Source: Leeia oryzae DSM 17879 (GTDB taxonomy: Bacteria; Pseudomonadota; Gammaproteobacteria; Burkholderiales; Leeiaceae). From it: DNA of 64,000 bases. The stretch spans positions 873,982 through 937,981 of the forward strand of contig NZ_AQXU01000025.1 in the NCBI RefSeq assembly GCF_000376945.1, written 5' to 3'. Under the pieces are notes generated by a model that did no database searches, was not told the origin of the DNA, and worked only from the letters and a program-made list of their open reading frames with translations. Shown in pieces: positions 50,572 to 60,655 of the stretch; position 1 is the first letter of the stretch, and each line of letters starts with the position of its first letter. The translations under genes and the position numbers were made by a program.

Positions 50572-51969
50572 TCAATTCTTCAGTATCTGCAGCAGCACGT
50601 TAAACTCGTGCGCAATATCCGCTTCGCTGCCACGCAGCTCGGTAATCTTGCGGCATGCATGCAATACCGTGGTATGGTCCCTGCCGCCAAACGCTTCGCC
50701 AATATCCGGCAAAGACAGCTGCGTCAGTTCCTTGGCCAGTGCCATGGCAATCTGCCGCGGACGCGCGACGTTACGCGTGCGCCGGCTGGAATGCATGTCC
50801 GCCACTTTAATTTTGTAGAAGTCGGCCACCGTCTTCTGGATGTTGTCGATGCTGATCTGGCGGTTCTGTACCGCCAGCAGGTCTTTCAACGCTTCCTTGG
50901 CCAGTTCCAGCGACACTTTCTGCCCGGTAAAGCGTGAATACGCCAGTACCCGCTTCAAGGCGCCTTCCAGCTCGCGGACGTTAGAGCGGATATGCTTGGC
51001 AATGAAGAACGCGGTGTTCTCGTCCAGCAGTACCCGCTCGCTCTCTGCCTTTTTCAGCAGAATCGCCACGCGCATTTCCAGCTCTGGCGGTTCGATCGCC
51101 ACCGTCAGACCCCAGCCAAAGCGGGAGATCAGCCGGTCTTCCATGTTTTCGATTTCACGCGGGAAGGTATCGCAGGTAATGATCACCTGCTTGTGCGCTT
51201 CGATCAGCGCGTTAAACGCGTAAAAGAATTCTTCCTGGGTGCGGTTCTTGCCAGAGAAAAACTGGATATCGTCAATCAGCAGCACGTCCAGCGAATGGTA
51301 ATAGCGCTTGAATTCGTCAAACGCCTTGTGCTGATAAGCTTTTACTACGTCACCCACGTACTTTTCGGCGTGGATGTAGCGAATCTTGGCCTGTTTGTTG
51401 TGCTGGTGCACATGGTTGCCAATGGCTTGCACCAGGTGAGTCTTACCCAGACCCACGCCACCGTACACAAACAGCGGGTTGTATGCCACCCCCGGGTTCT
51501 CGGCCACCTGCATCGCGGCAGCGCGTGCCAGCTGGTTGGCCTTACCGTTCACAAAGGTGTCAAAGGTAAAATTGGGGTTCAGCCGTGAATATTCATCCAC
51601 CATCGACCGGCCCTTGCCAGGGCTGCTTGGTGCCACGGCCGGCTCCAGTACCGGCGCATCTGCGGGCGCCTTGGCGCCGGTTTTTTCAGGTTTGGGTTCC
51701 GCTGTTTTAGCCGCGGTTTTTTTGGCCGCTGCGACGACCAGCTGGATTTCACGCACTTCTTCGAAGTATTCTTCGGCCAGCAGGTGAATCCGGCTCAGGA
51801 ACTTGTCCTTTACCCATTGCATCACAAACTTGTTAGGCACCAGCAGGCGCAGGCCATCCTCCGCTTCTTCAATCGAGAGCGGCTTGATCCATGTATTAAA
51901 TTGTTGGGCTGTCAGCTCTGACTCGAAAACAGCCAGACAAGAAGACCAGAAAACAGCGGCATCAGACAT
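50572..51969 (-). CDS. dnaA: Chromosomal replication initiator DnaA
   Basis: A 465-residue initiator. Domain I at the N-terminus (W...[13 protein letters not shown]), a variable linker rich in alanine and lysine (about 85-125), the AAA+ domain with Walker [11 protein letters not shown] and Walker [11 protein letters not shown], and the C-terminal DNA-binding domain with [14 protein letters not shown] and [15 protein letters not shown]. It binds DnaA boxes and opens oriC. The rpmH operon runs in the opposite direction. Confidence 0.98.
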   Translation of the reverse strand: MSDAAVFWSSCLAVFESELTAQQFNTWIKPLSIEEAEDGLRLLVPNKFVMQWVKDKFLSRIHLLAEEYFEEVREIQLVVAAAKKTAAKTAEPKPEKTGAKAPADAPVLEPAVAPSSPGKGRSMVDEYSRLNPNFTFDTFVNGKANQLARAAAMQVAENPGVAYNPLFVYGGVGLGKTHLVQAIGNHVHQHNKQAKIRYIHAEKYVGDVVKAYQHKAFDEFKRYYHSLDVLLIDDIQFFSGKNRTQEEFFYAFNALIEAHKQVIITCDTFPREIENMEDRLISRFGWGLTVAIEPPELEMRVAILLKKAESERVLLDENTAFFIAKHIRSNVRELEGALKRVLAYSRFTGQKVSLELAKEALKDLLAVQNRQISIDNIQKTVADFYKIKVADMHSSRRTRNVARPRQIAMALAKELTQLSLPDIGEAFGGRDHTTVLHACRKITELRGSEADIAHEFNVLLQILKN

Positions 51970-52156
51970 GTATGATCAGCAGACGGTTCTACACAAGGTT
52001 ATGAAACAGGTTATGGATAGGGTAGTGCAACACGGCATTGTAGCCCGTTTGGGTATCCTTATCCACCGTTTGTTCTAAAAATAGACCTTGACAAAACAGG
52101 TGCTTAGGGTGCAGTATTGAATATTTGCTTAGTTTAGAAATATAAGGAATACCGTA

Positions 52157-52291
52157 ATGAAACGTACCTACCAACCGTCGGTTATTCGTCGCAAGCGTAC
52201 GCACGGTTTCTTGGTTCGCATGCGTACCAAGGGTGGTCGTGCCGTGATTGCTGCACGTCGCTCTAAAGGTCGCAGCCGCCTAGGTGTATAA
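52157..52291 (+). CDS. rpmH: 50S ribosomal protein L34
   Basis: A 44-residue, very basic protein: [20 protein letters not shown] at the start and SKGRSRLGV at the end, the full L34 pattern. Its ATG follows AAGGAA. It is the first gene of the operon rpmH-rnpA-yidD-yidC, divergent from dnaA as in most bacteria. Confidence 0.98.
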   Translation: MKRTYQPSVIRRKRTHGFLVRMRTKGGRAVIAARRSKGRSRLGV

Positions 52292-52646
52292 GCCTGACGG
52301 CTTGCACAACCGCTTTCCGCGGTGCTACCGACTAACCAAAACGGATGAATTTTCATCCGTTTTTGGTTTGCGGCGTTCACACCACGGTCATTATTTTCAG
52401 CTACTCTATAAACAGTCGACGCTTGCAGAGCCAAGACTGGGTGTGGTGGTCAGCAAGAAAATTTCCAAAGCGGCGAACAAAAGAAATTATGCCAAGCGGG
52501 TGTGCCGGGAGTTCTTCAGACTGCACCGGTCACATTTCGCAGGTTTTGATGTGATCATACGTGTCAAACGGCAGCTTGAACGTGCCGATGGTACGAAAGC
52601 CAGACAAGAACTTATGAACTTGTCGCGAAGGTTAAACCCAGTATGA
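52284..52646 (+). CDS. rnpA: Ribonuclease P protein component
   Basis: A 120-residue basic protein. [12 protein letters not shown] is the N-terminal signature and [16 protein letters not shown] the RNR-type RNA-binding motif. It assists the RNase P RNA in trimming tRNA 5' ends. The GTG at 52284 overlaps the end of rpmH by 8 bases; a TTG at 52302 would remove the overlap and leave the conserved part intact, so the exact start is uncertain. Confidence 0.95.
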   Translation: MYKPDGLHNRFPRCYRLTKTDEFSSVFGLRRSHHGHYFQLLYKQSTLAEPRLGVVVSKKISKAANKRNYAKRVCREFFRLHRSHFAGFDVIIRVKRQLERADGTKARQELMNLSRRLNPV

Positions 52647-52852
52647 CGCGTTTGCTGTTGCTTTTGATTCGTGCATATCAGTTGCTGGTCAGCTCATGGC
52701 GGCCGGCAACTTGTCGTTTCTACCCCAGTTGTTCATCATACGCACAACAGGCGTTGCGCCGGTATGGTGCGTTCAAAGGCAGCTGGCTAGCCATCAAACG
52801 TATCCTTCGTTGCCACCCATTTTCTGCCGGGGGGCACGACCCTGTCCCTTGA
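52643..52852 (+). CDS. yidD: Membrane protein insertion efficiency factor YidD
   Basis: A 69-residue protein with the YidD pattern: [27 protein letters not shown], then [20 protein letters not shown] (in segments), and C-terminal GGHDPVP. It carries the conserved cysteines and an amphipathic N-terminal helix and helps YidC-dependent insertion. It overlaps rnpA by 4 bases (ATGA) and precedes yidC by 27. Confidence 0.95.
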   Translation: MTRLLLLLIRAYQLLVSSWRPATCRFYPSCSSYAQQALRRYGAFKGSWLAIKRILRCHPFSAGGHDPVP

Positions 52853-52879
52853 TCTGTCAGCCCACTTATAGGTTCGACC

Positions 52880-54529
52880 ATGGAATTTCGCCGTCTAATC
52901 ATTTTTATCGCCATTTCGTTTGCTACGCTGTTCCTTTGGCAGCAGTGGCAGGTATCCCGTCATCCGGAACTGCTGACCGAGAAAACCGCGTCTGCGGCTT
53001 CTGCAACAGTCGCAGACAAAGCAGCTGCACCGGCCACTACCGCTTCAGCCAGTGTCAATGAAGCTGCTGCGCTGGAATCCGGTAACCGCATCAAGGTCAA
53101 GACTGACCTGTTCGCGGCCGAGATTGACACCGTGGGTGGCGATATCCGCCATCTGGAGCTTTTCAAGCATCTGGCAGATGACGGCAGCAAGCGTCCGTTT
53201 GTGCTGTTGCAGTCTGACAAAGACCATACCTATGTGGCGCAAACCGGGTTCACCAACCCAGGCTTGCCAACCCACAAAACCCGTTTCAATGCGCCTGCTG
53301 CAGACCTGAAACTGGCCGATGGCCAAGAGCAACTGGTGGTGAAACTGGATGCGCCAGCTGTAGATGGCGTGGAAATCAGCAAGCTGCTGACCTTCCATCG
53401 CAACAGCTACGTGGTAGACGTGACCTACCAGATCAAGAACGGTTCAGGCAAAGTCTTCACGCCAAATGCCTACTACCGCATTCTGCGCGACGGGTCTGAC
53501 CCGGCTTCGCAAACCAAGTTCTCCTCGACTTTCCACGGTGCTGCTGTTTACACCGAGCAGAAGAAATACCAGAAGGTAACCTTCGCGGACATCGAGAAGA
53601 ACAAAGACAACTATGTCACCCGTTGCAGCAACGGCTGGGTCGGCATGGTGCAGCATTACTTCATCAGCGTGTGGTTGCCGCCTGCTGCCAATGGCGCCAA
53701 TCCGGAAGATTGCGACAAGAATGCCAACCGTACTTTCGAACTGAAGAAGCAGTCTAACGGCCTGTTCTCCATGGGGACGCTGGTCACCTTGCCAGCCGTT
53801 GCGCCAGGCGCTAGCTTGTCTTACACCGTACCGCTGTATAGCGGCCCGGAAGATACCTCGGCCATGGAAAAAGTGGCACCGAGCCTGAGCCTGACCAAAG
53901 ACTATGGTATTTTTACCATCGTCGCTGCGCCACTGTTCTGGCTGCTGGTGAAACTGCATGCGCTGGTCGGTAACTGGGGCTGGGCCATCATCTTGCTGAC
54001 GGTACTGATCAAGTCGGTGTTCTATTACCCGTCTGCGGCCAGCTACCGGTCCATGGCCAAAATGCGTGAAATTGCCCCGCGTCTGCAGAGCATCAAAGAG
54101 AAGTTTGGTGATGACCGTCAGAAGCAGCATCAGGCCATGATGGAACTGTACAAGACCGAGAAGATCAATCCGCTGGGTGGTTGTCTGCCGATGCTGATCC
54201 AGATCCCGGTGTTCATGGGCTTGTACTGGTGTTTGCTGGGCGCAGTAGAACTGCGCCAGGCACCATGGATGTTCTGGATTCATGACTTGTCCCATCCGGA
54301 TCCGTTCTACATTCTGCCGCTGATCATGGCTGTGTCCATGTGGTATCAGACTACCCTGAACCCTGCACCGGCTGACCCGATGCAGGCGAAAATGATGAAG
54401 ATCATGCCGCTGATGTTCAGTGTGTTCTTCTTCTTCTCGCCAAGCGGTTTGGTTGTGTACTGGCTGGTGAACAACATTCTGTCGATCATTCAACAGAAAG
54501 TCATTTACAAGACCATCGGCAAGAAGTAA
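52880..54529 (+). CDS. yidC: Membrane protein insertase YidC
   Basis: A 549-residue inner-membrane protein. An N-terminal signal anchor (LIIFIAISFATLFLWQQW), a large periplasmic beta-rich domain (about 60-340) and a C-terminal insertase core of five membrane segments starting near GIFTIVAAPLFWLLVKLHAL. NPLGGCLPMLIQIPVFMGLYW is the hallmark of the YidC/Oxa1 core. It inserts membrane proteins alone or with SecYEG. Confidence 0.97.
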   Translation: MEFRRLIIFIAISFATLFLWQQWQVSRHPELLTEKTASAASATVADKAAAPATTASASVNEAAALESGNRIKVKTDLFAAEIDTVGGDIRHLELFKHLADDGSKRPFVLLQSDKDHTYVAQTGFTNPGLPTHKTRFNAPAADLKLADGQEQLVVKLDAPAVDGVEISKLLTFHRNSYVVDVTYQIKNGSGKVFTPNAYYRILRDGSDPASQTKFSSTFHGAAVYTEQKKYQKVTFADIEKNKDNYVTRCSNGWVGMVQHYFISVWLPPAANGANPEDCDKNANRTFELKKQSNGLFSMGTLVTLPAVAPGASLSYTVPLYSGPEDTSAMEKVAPSLSLTKDYGIFTIVAAPLFWLLVKLHALVGNWGWAIILLTVLIKSVFYYPSAASYRSMAKMREIAPRLQSIKEKFGDDRQKQHQAMMELYKTEKINPLGGCLPMLIQIPVFMGLYWCLLGAVELRQAPWMFWIHDLSHPDPFYILPLIMAVSMWYQTTLNPAPADPMQAKMMKIMPLMFSVFFFFSPSGLVVYWLVNNILSIIQQKVIYKTIGKK

Positions 54530-54547
54530 GCCCGGTAGGTGTTCCCT

Positions 54548-54578
54548 CAAAACGGCCACGCAAGTGGCCGTTTTGTTA
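54548..54578 (+). terminator. Rho-independent terminator after yidC
   Basis: CAAAACGGCCAC (54548-54559) and GTGGCCGTTTTG (54564-54575) form a perfect 12-bp stem with a GCAA tetraloop, ending in TTTTG. It lies 18 bases after the yidC stop. Confidence 0.85.
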
Positions 54579-54897
54579 TGCATCGTCCGCAGCTTGCCTG
54601 ACCGGGTGGTGACTAGAACATGCTAAGATGCCTGCATGTAAATTGCAGGATGCAGTCTGCCGACTGTGGTGAAGGCATGCCAGTCGCCGTGTACATGATG
54701 GAGTTTGGTAGCAGCCGTTGCCACCTGTCACCGCTGCCATCATGCACTAAAAGCGCATTGTGCACAGCGGGGATGCAGAGCCGGTGATGAGATGAATCCC
54801 CATGCAAATTGGCTGGGCATGGGCGAGCCGGATTGATAATTGATGAACGGCCTGTTGCCGAATGCTACGGGTCATGACGAGTAGAGATGGAGTTTGC
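54579..54897. other. yidC-mnmE intergenic region
   Basis: About 320 bases with no gene. CCTGCA and TGCAGG around 54631-54650 form a small hairpin. The remainder presumably contains the mnmE promoter; I see no clear consensus or repeat. Confidence 0.45.
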
Positions 54898-56232
54898 ATG
54901 GTGCAGACCGATACAATTGCTGCCATTGCGACAGCCCCGGGGCGTGGCGGGGTTGGTGTTATCCGCATTTCCGGGCACGGATTATTGGCGTTTGCCCAGC
55001 ACATTTGCGGCAAACAGCCCGCTCCGCGGCTGGCCACGCTGGCCGGTTTCAAGGATGCACAAGGCGAATTGATCGACAGCGGTCTGGTGCTGTACTTCCC
55101 CGGGCCGCATTCTTTCACTGGCGAAGATGTCATCGAATTGCAAGGCCATGGTGGTCCGGCAGTGCTACAGCGCTTGCTCAAGCGTTGTGTTGAGCTGGGT
55201 GCACGTCTGGCGGAGCCGGGAGAATTTACCAAACGTGCATTCCTGAACGAAAAGCTGGATCTGGCGCAGGCAGAAAGCGTGGCGGACCTGATTGAGGCCA
55301 GCTCGGAAGAAGCGGCACGCAGCGCCATGCGCTCGCTGTCCGGGGCATTCTCCAGTCAGGTGAATGGCCTGGTGGAAGGCCTGATCAATCTGCGCATGCT
55401 GGTTGAAGCGACGCTGGACTTCCCCGAAGAAGACATCGATTTTCTGGAAGCGGCAGATGCGGCCGGCAAATTGCGAACCCTGCAACAGCAACTGCTGCAA
55501 CTGCAGCAGGCGGCAGGCCAGGGTAAACTGCTACGCGATGGCATGAATGTGGTGCTGGTCGGCCAGCCCAACGTGGGCAAATCCAGCCTGATGAACCAGC
55601 TGGCAGGTGATGAAATTGCCATCGTGACCGACGTGGCTGGTACCACCCGCGATACCCTGCGCGAGCTGATCCACCTGGATGGCATTCCGCTGCACCTGAT
55701 TGATACCGCCGGCTTGCGTGATACCGTCGATACGGTGGAGAAAATCGGCATTGAACGTACCTGGGCGGCGGTTAATAAGGCAGATCTGATCCTGCTGCTG
55801 GTCGATGCCAGAACCGGTATGACGGCCGACGACGACGCCATTCTGCACCGTCTGCCTGCAGTCCCCAAGCTGACGGTTCACAACAAGATCGACCTGTGCG
55901 GTGAATCGGCAGGTGAAACCCGGATTGGGGATGACTGGCATGTGAAGCTGTCTGCCAAGCAAGGGGAAGGCATTAACTTGCTGAAGCAGCGCTTGCTGCA
56001 CATGGCTGGCTGGCAGGCAAACGAAGGCGTCTTCATGGCACGGGAGCGGCATCTGCTGGCCATCAAGGAAGCAGCCTTGCATTTGCAGCTGGCTAGCCAG
56101 GCCGGACATCAGATCGAGTTTTTGGCCGAAGAGCTGCGACTGGCACAACAGCATTTATCCAGCATCACCGGCGAGTTCACCGCGGATGATCTGCTGGGTG
56201 AAATCTTCAGCCGTTTCTGTATTGGAAAATAA
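54898..56232 (+). CDS. mnmE: tRNA modification GTPase MnmE
   Basis: A 444-residue GTPase. The N-terminal folate-binding domain begins [22 protein letters not shown]. The G domain has [10 protein letters not shown] (P-loop), [10 protein letters not shown] (switch), DTAGLR and NKIDL. The C-terminal end FSRFCIGK carries the conserved cysteine. With MnmG it modifies U34 of certain tRNAs. The ATG at 54898 has GGAG six bases upstream; an in-frame start at 54862 adds a 12-residue leader not seen in the family. Confidence 0.97.
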   Translation: MVQTDTIAAIATAPGRGGVGVIRISGHGLLAFAQHICGKQPAPRLATLAGFKDAQGELIDSGLVLYFPGPHSFTGEDVIELQGHGGPAVLQRLLKRCVELGARLAEPGEFTKRAFLNEKLDLAQAESVADLIEASSEEAARSAMRSLSGAFSSQVNGLVEGLINLRMLVEATLDFPEEDIDFLEAADAAGKLRTLQQQLLQLQQAAGQGKLLRDGMNVVLVGQPNVGKSSLMNQLAGDEIAIVTDVAGTTRDTLRELIHLDGIPLHLIDTAGLRDTVDTVEKIGIERTWAAVNKADLILLLVDARTGMTADDDAILHRLPAVPKLTVHNKIDLCGESAGETRIGDDWHVKLSAKQGEGINLLKQRLLHMAGWQANEGVFMARERHLLAIKEAALHLQLASQAGHQIEFLAEELRLAQQHLSSITGEFTADDLLGEIFSRFCIGK

Positions 56233-56849
56233 GCCCTTCTTTGCGCACAGGTGGTGAGCCATTGGTTTCTGCCTGTGCGTCATTGGCGCGATGGGCATGC
56301 ACGCTAACTAAATATCGCCGCCCGCCCACTGGGTGCCGATGAATTTGCTCCACATATTACGGGGGTATTCACTGCTTCTCCACCCTCTCAGGTAGCCACC
56401 CTGCCTGATGATGTTCCCGTTAATGTGACCTCAATCGCCTTTGCGGTCGCCTGAAGTCAATTTTCTTCGGTCATCCCTCTTCTTTACGCAATGAAGTTTT
56501 TCCAGATTTTTAGGTGTTCACACTGTCAGCGTTTGTAACGGCTGCTGGCGGATCATGCTGAATGTTTTCAGAATGACAAATTAAGGGATGTACTGGTTGC
56601 GCCGGTGACGTCATGGCATGCCTAGCAAAGTAAGTGACTGTGCAATGGTTCGTTTGCGCTACCTGCTGTGCATGTGATGGATAGTATTCTTTTGGATGCT
56701 GATTTCACGACATGTCCGTGAATGCACTTAAAAGCGCACACAAGGCATTTTTGACTTTTTTGGTATCTCGGTCTTGGTGTTGCAGAAAAAATGCAATATA
56801 GCGTGTTTTGACGGGTCGATTTTTGGCGGATGGTCAGAAAAATTGGTGA
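56233..56849. other. Gene-free stretch between mnmE and the parS/leuA end
   Basis: About 620 bases with no supported gene. Composition drifts to more AT than the neighbours from about 56480. A 112-codon minus-strand frame (56622-56960) runs across the parS site and the leuA hairpin and is not credible. It may contain decayed sequence, but I could not identify a source. Confidence 0.5.
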
Positions 56850-56865
56850 TGTTTCACGTGAAACG
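56850..56865. promoter_or_regulatory. parS centromere site
   Basis: TGTTTCACGTGAAACG contains the intact 14-bp parS core (56851-56864). It lies in the gene-poor gap between mnmE and leuA, about 8 kb from the gyrB parS on the other side of dnaA. Confidence 0.92.
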
Positions 56866-56923
56866 TATTCGCCGTTGAGGTGAGTATGGAGGACTTGCAG
56901 GGAGAGGAGATCTTGCTTGAAGT

Positions 56924-56951
56924 TGGGCCACCGGGGATAACCGGTGGCCCA
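56924..56951. other. Perfect hairpin downstream of the class I leuA gene
   Basis: TGGGCCACCGG (56924-56934) and CCGGTGGCCCA (56941-56951) form a perfect 11-bp stem with a 6-base loop, 46 bases after the leuA stop. There is no T run on the minus strand, so it is either an imperfect terminator or a 3'-end stabilising hairpin. Confidence 0.6.
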
Positions 56952-56996
56952 GGGCCGCAACTGGCTTATGGCCAGCCGACGGTTCGCGAAAAAGGA

Positions 56997-58796
56997 TTAG
57001 ATCTCTGCCGTTTGTGCATTGATCTTGCTGGACTGGCTCAGGCGGGACAACGCAGCCAAATACGCCTTGGCACTGGCAACCACAATATCGGTATCTGCGC
57101 CCTGCCCGTTGACCACGCGGCCTTCCTTGTTCAGGCGTACGGTCACTTCCCCTTGGCTGTCTGTGCCGCTGGTAATGGCGTTGACCGAGTACAGTTGCAG
57201 TTCACTGCCAGACTGAACGATGGCTTCGATGGCCTTGAAGGAGGCATCGACAGGGCCGGAGCCATGGCTCTCGGAGCGCTGCTCGCCTGCCGGGCTGCTG
57301 ATGACCACGCTGGCATGCGGGATTTCGCCGGTTTCGGAATGCACGCTCAAGGACACCAGTTTGTAGGTGTCGGGTTCCTGATGGTGCGCTTCGTTAGACA
57401 TCAGGGCGTGCAAGTCTTCGTCGAAGATTTCCCGTTTTTTGTCGGCCAGCTCTTTGAAGCGGGCAAAGGCAGTATTCAGGGCTTCTTCACTCTCCAGCAC
57501 AATGCCGAGGTCGTGCAGTTTGGTCTTAAAGGCATTGCGACCGGACAATTTGCCCAGGGTCAAGCGGTTGGCAGACCAGCCGACGGACTCGGCAGACATG
57601 ATTTCATAGGTCTCGCGGTGCTTCAGTACGCCATCCTGGTGGATGCCGGATTCGTGCGCAAAGGCATTGGCACCGACAATGGCTTTGTTCGGCTGTACCG
57701 GGTAACCGGTAATGGTAGACACCAGCTTGGAGGTTGGCACAATCTGGGTAGCATCCACCTGGGTCTCTACCGCAAAAATGTCGTGACGGGTGCGGACGGC
57801 CATGACGATTTCTTCCAGACTGGCGTTACCGGCACGTTCTCCCAGACCGTTGATGGTACATTCCACCTGACGGGCACCACCCAGCACGGCAGACAGGGAG
57901 TTGGCCACGGCCATGCCCAGATCGTTATGGCAGTGGGCAGACCAGATCACCTTGTCGCCGCCTTTGGTTTTGGCGATCAGCTCACGGAAAAACGCCTCGG
58001 TTTTCTGCGGCACGGCGTAGCCGACAGTGTCCGGTACGTTCAGGGTGGTGGCGCCAGCTTCGATCACGGCACCAAACACGTGGGCCAGAAAATCAATGTC
58101 AGAACGCAAGGCATCTTCCGCCGAGAATTCGACATCATCGGTATATTCGCGGGCAATCTTCACGGCCTTGACGGCGGCTTCCACGACCTGTTCCGGCGTC
58201 ATGCGCAGCTTTTTCTCCATATGGATCGGGCTGGTCGCAATGAAGGTATGGATACGGCCTCTGGCGGCTGGCTTGATGGCCTCGCCGGCGGTGCGTACAT
58301 CGCGCTCATTGGCACGGGCCAGCGAGCAGACTGTCGAGTTTTTCACGGTTTCGGCAATCGCCTTGATGGACTCAAAGTCACCCGGGCTGGCTGCGGCAAA
58401 ACCGGCTTCAATAATGTCGACGCCCAGTTTTTCCAGCTGACGCGCAATGCGGATCTTCTCTTCTTTGGTCATGGAAGCGCCTGGGCTTTGTTCGCCGTCA
58501 CGCAAGGTGGTATCGAAGATATACAAACGGTTGCTCATGGTCTGGACTTTCTGTTGGGTGTCGCTGGTCTCTGATGTCGCACTAATGAAATAGTGATGAA
58601 TATTAAAGGCTCTGCCCATGCTGGTCGCCAGCATGCCAAGTTTGTTGACATGCGCCAAAGGTATGCTGCCACGTTCACGCCATTTGTAGATGGCGGAACG
58701 CGTGACGGGATCATCCGGGAAGGCTTTGATAAAGGCTTCCGCGAGGGCACTAGGGCCGCCGAAGTCACGGATTAGACGTTCGATGTCCAATTGCAT
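56997..58796 (-). CDS. leuA: 2-isopropylmalate synthase (class I) with an N-terminal HTH-like domain
   Basis: A 599-residue open frame. Residues 87-599 are a complete Leu[14 protein letters not shown] (active-site arginine and metal aspartate), HCHNDLGMA metal site, and a C-terminal regulatory domain from about 475 for leucine feedback. It condenses acetyl-CoA with 2-ketoisovalerate. Residues 1-70 ([20 protein letters not shown], then [19 protein letters not shown]) look like a Cro/YdaS-type helix-turn-helix, followed by a 16-residue polar linker. The upstream ATG at 58796 has AAGGA at good spacing. The internal ATG at 58538 has only a weak AGAAAG, so the fusion is probably real but a second internal start is possible. 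Confidence 0.88.
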   Translation of the reverse strand: MQLDIERLIRDFGGPSALAEAFIKAFPDDPVTRSAIYKWRERGSIPLAHVNKLGMLATSMGRAFNIHHYFISATSETSDTQQKVQTMSNRLYIFDTTLRDGEQSPGASMTKEEKIRIARQLEKLGVDIIEAGFAAASPGDFESIKAIAETVKNSTVCSLARANERDVRTAGEAIKPAARGRIHTFIATSPIHMEKKLRMTPEQVVEAAVKAVKIAREYTDDVEFSAEDALRSDIDFLAHVFGAVIEAGATTLNVPDTVGYAVPQKTEAFFRELIAKTKGGDKVIWSAHCHNDLGMAVANSLSAVLGGARQVECTINGLGERAGNASLEEIVMAVRTRHDIFAVETQVDATQIVPTSKLVSTITGYPVQPNKAIVGANAFAHESGIHQDGVLKHRETYEIMSAESVGWSANRLTLGKLSGRNAFKTKLHDLGIVLESEEALNTAFARFKELADKKREIFDEDLHALMSNEAHHQEPDTYKLVSLSVHSETGEIPHASVVISSPAGEQRSESHGSGPVDASFKAIEAIVQSGSELQLYSVNAITSGTDSQGEVTVRLNKEGRVVNGQGADTDIVVASAKAYLAALSRLSQSSKINAQTAEI

Positions 58797-58816
58797 GGAG
58801 GTTCCTTGTTGAATCG

Positions 58817-58845
58817 TTAGACAGATAGTAGGGGAAATTAGACAT
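58817..58845. promoter_or_regulatory. Direct repeat of TTAGACAT-type motif upstream of leuA
   Basis: TTAGACAG (58817-58824) and TTAGACAT (58838-58845) are in the same orientation exactly 21 bases apart, two helical turns. They lie 20-50 bases upstream of the leuA start at 58796. An inverted copy, ATGTCTAA, is at 58913-58920 near the end of the upstream gene. The second and third copies share an 11-base extension, AAATTAGACAT. Confidence 0.55.
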
Positions 58846-58921
58846 CACGTCAAATAATTTTAGCGATGAACTCACAAAAACAACCAACGTATGGCGACAT
58901 ACATTCCCCTAAATGTCTAAT

Positions 58922-60592
58922 TTAGATGGTTTCGATCATTTTTGGCAGTACCAGACCGGCAAATGCCTTCAGGACAGCCTGCCATGAGGCGGTTACGATA
59001 TCGCGATGTCGTCCCACGCCAAAGCTGGGTCGCTGGCAATTGCCGCTGACGGTGATATACGCCACGGCTTCTGCATCTTCGCCGGTGGTCAGCGCATGCT
59101 CATGATAATTGCGGATATGTACCTGCGTGCCAAAGTGGCGATTGAGCGCATCCATGAGTGCATGCAACGGACCATCGCCCTGCCCGGTCAGCTGCTGCGG
59201 CTGCCCGGCAATCTGCAGGCAAATGCGTAACTCGCCAGATTCAAACCAGCTTGGCGCCCCTTCAGCCAGCGTCATATCCGGGTGTGCTGACAGATAACTC
59301 GACTCGAACAGTCGGAGGATCTCGTCCGCCGTTTGGGCTTGGCCGGTGTCATCGGTCACGGTTTGTACCTTGCCGGCAAAATCCATTTGTAGATCACGTG
59401 GTAACTGATAGCCGTATTGCTGTTCCAGTACCCAGGCGATGCCCCCTTTGCCGGACTGGCTGTTGACGACAATCACGGCCTCGTAGGAGCGACCCACGTC
59501 TTTTGGATCCAGCGGCAAATAGGGCACCTGCCAGAACGTATCGGCAGTCTGTGCGGCAAAGCCCTTTTTGATGGCGTCCTGATGCGAACCGGAAAACGCG
59601 GTATAGACCAGTTCACCCGCGTAGGGATGGCGGGGATGCACCGGCAGCCGGGTAAAGCGTTCGACCGCATCGCGCACGCGGTCGATGTCTGAAAAATCCA
59701 GTCCCGGTGCAATGCCCTGGGTGTACAGGTTGAGCGCCAGGGTGACCAGATCCACATTGCCGGTACGTTCGCCGTTGCCAAACAGACAGCCTTCGACCCG
59801 CTCAGCCCCGGCCAGCAAGGCGAGTTCAGCTGCGGCGACACCGGTACCACGATCGTTGTGCGGGTGCACAGAGAGGATGATGGACTCGCGCTCTCTCAAG
59901 TGGCGGTGCATCCATTCAATCTGGTCGGCATAGCGGTTGGGCGTGCTGAGCTCAACCGTGGCCGGCAGGTTGAGAATCATCTGCTGGCCGGGTGTCGGTT
60001 GCCAGGCTTCCATCACGGCGTGGCAGATATCCAGCGAGAAATCCAGCTCGGTCGCAGAGAATGTCTCCGGCGAATACTGGAAGACCCATTCGGTTTCGGG
60101 TTGTTGCTGCGCGCAGGCCCGGCACAGACGGGTTGCTTCGACCGCCATGCGGATCATTTCCGCGCGGGATTTCTGATACACCAATGCCCGCCAGACTGGG
60201 GCTGTCGGGTTATACAGATGGATAATCGCCCGCCTGGCACCCTGCAGTGCTTCAAAGGTACGGCGAATCAGGTGCTCGCGCGCCTGGGTGATGACTTCAA
60301 TGGTGACGTCTTCCGGGATGGCCTGGCCGGTGATCAGCTGGCGTACAAAGTCAAAATCGGTTTGTGAGGCGCTGGGGAAGGCGACTTCGATCTGCTTGAA
60401 CCCGGTTTTAACCAATAGCTCGAAAAAGGCCCGTTTGGTGGGGATATCCATCGGGTTGGCCAATGCCTGGTTGCCATCCCGCAGATCGGTGCTGCACCAG
60501 AGGGGTGAGTGGGTGATGGTCCTGCCCGGCCATTGCCGGTCGGACATGGGAATGGGCTGGGCAGGCTGATATTTGAATGCTGGATCGTGCAT
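58922..60592 (-). CDS. 2-isopropylmalate synthase (class II)
   Basis: A 556-residue alpha-isopropylmalate synthase of the other major LeuA type (as in actinobacteria and fungi). WCSTDLRDGNQALANPM is the active-site start, HPHNDRGTG the metal site, and GNGERTGNVDLVTLALNLY the catalytic-domain end. A regulatory domain follows from about 440. It catalyses the same step as the class I gene immediately downstream. An ATG at 60592 follows GGAG with 5 bases spacing, with GTG at 60595 as alternative. It lies between a LysR gene and leuA, all on the minus strand, probably one leucine-control unit. Confidence 0.9.
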   Translation of the reverse strand: MHDPAFKYQPAQPIPMSDRQWPGRTITHSPLWCSTDLRDGNQALANPMDIPTKRAFFELLVKTGFKQIEVAFPSASQTDFDFVRQLITGQAIPEDVTIEVITQAREHLIRRTFEALQGARRAIIHLYNPTAPVWRALVYQKSRAEMIRMAVEATRLCRACAQQQPETEWVFQYSPETFSATELDFSLDICHAVMEAWQPTPGQQMILNLPATVELSTPNRYADQIEWMHRHLRERESIILSVHPHNDRGTGVAAAELALLAGAERVEGCLFGNGERTGNVDLVTLALNLYTQGIAPGLDFSDIDRVRDAVERFTRLPVHPRHPYAGELVYTAFSGSHQDAIKKGFAAQTADTFWQVPYLPLDPKDVGRSYEAVIVVNSQSGKGGIAWVLEQQYGYQLPRDLQMDFAGKVQTVTDDTGQAQTADEILRLFESSYLSAHPDMTLAEGAPSWFESGELRICLQIAGQPQQLTGQGDGPLHALMDALNRHFGTQVHIRNYHEHALTTGEDAEAVAYITVSGNCQRPSFGVGRHRDIVTASWQAVLKAFAGLVLPKMIETI

Positions 60593-60655
60593 CACAACTC
60601 CTTTTTGGACTTTTGGTCCATTGTTTTGGTGGGTGTGTGCAAATCCTAATCAATA

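Noticed and set aside
56924-56951. Calling the perfect leuA-downstream hairpin a rho-independent terminator
   Set aside because: No T tract follows the stem on the leuA strand.
56622-56960. 112-codon minus-strand frame across the parS site and leuA hairpin
   Set aside because: It reads through two recognised non-coding elements and has no motif or ribosome site.
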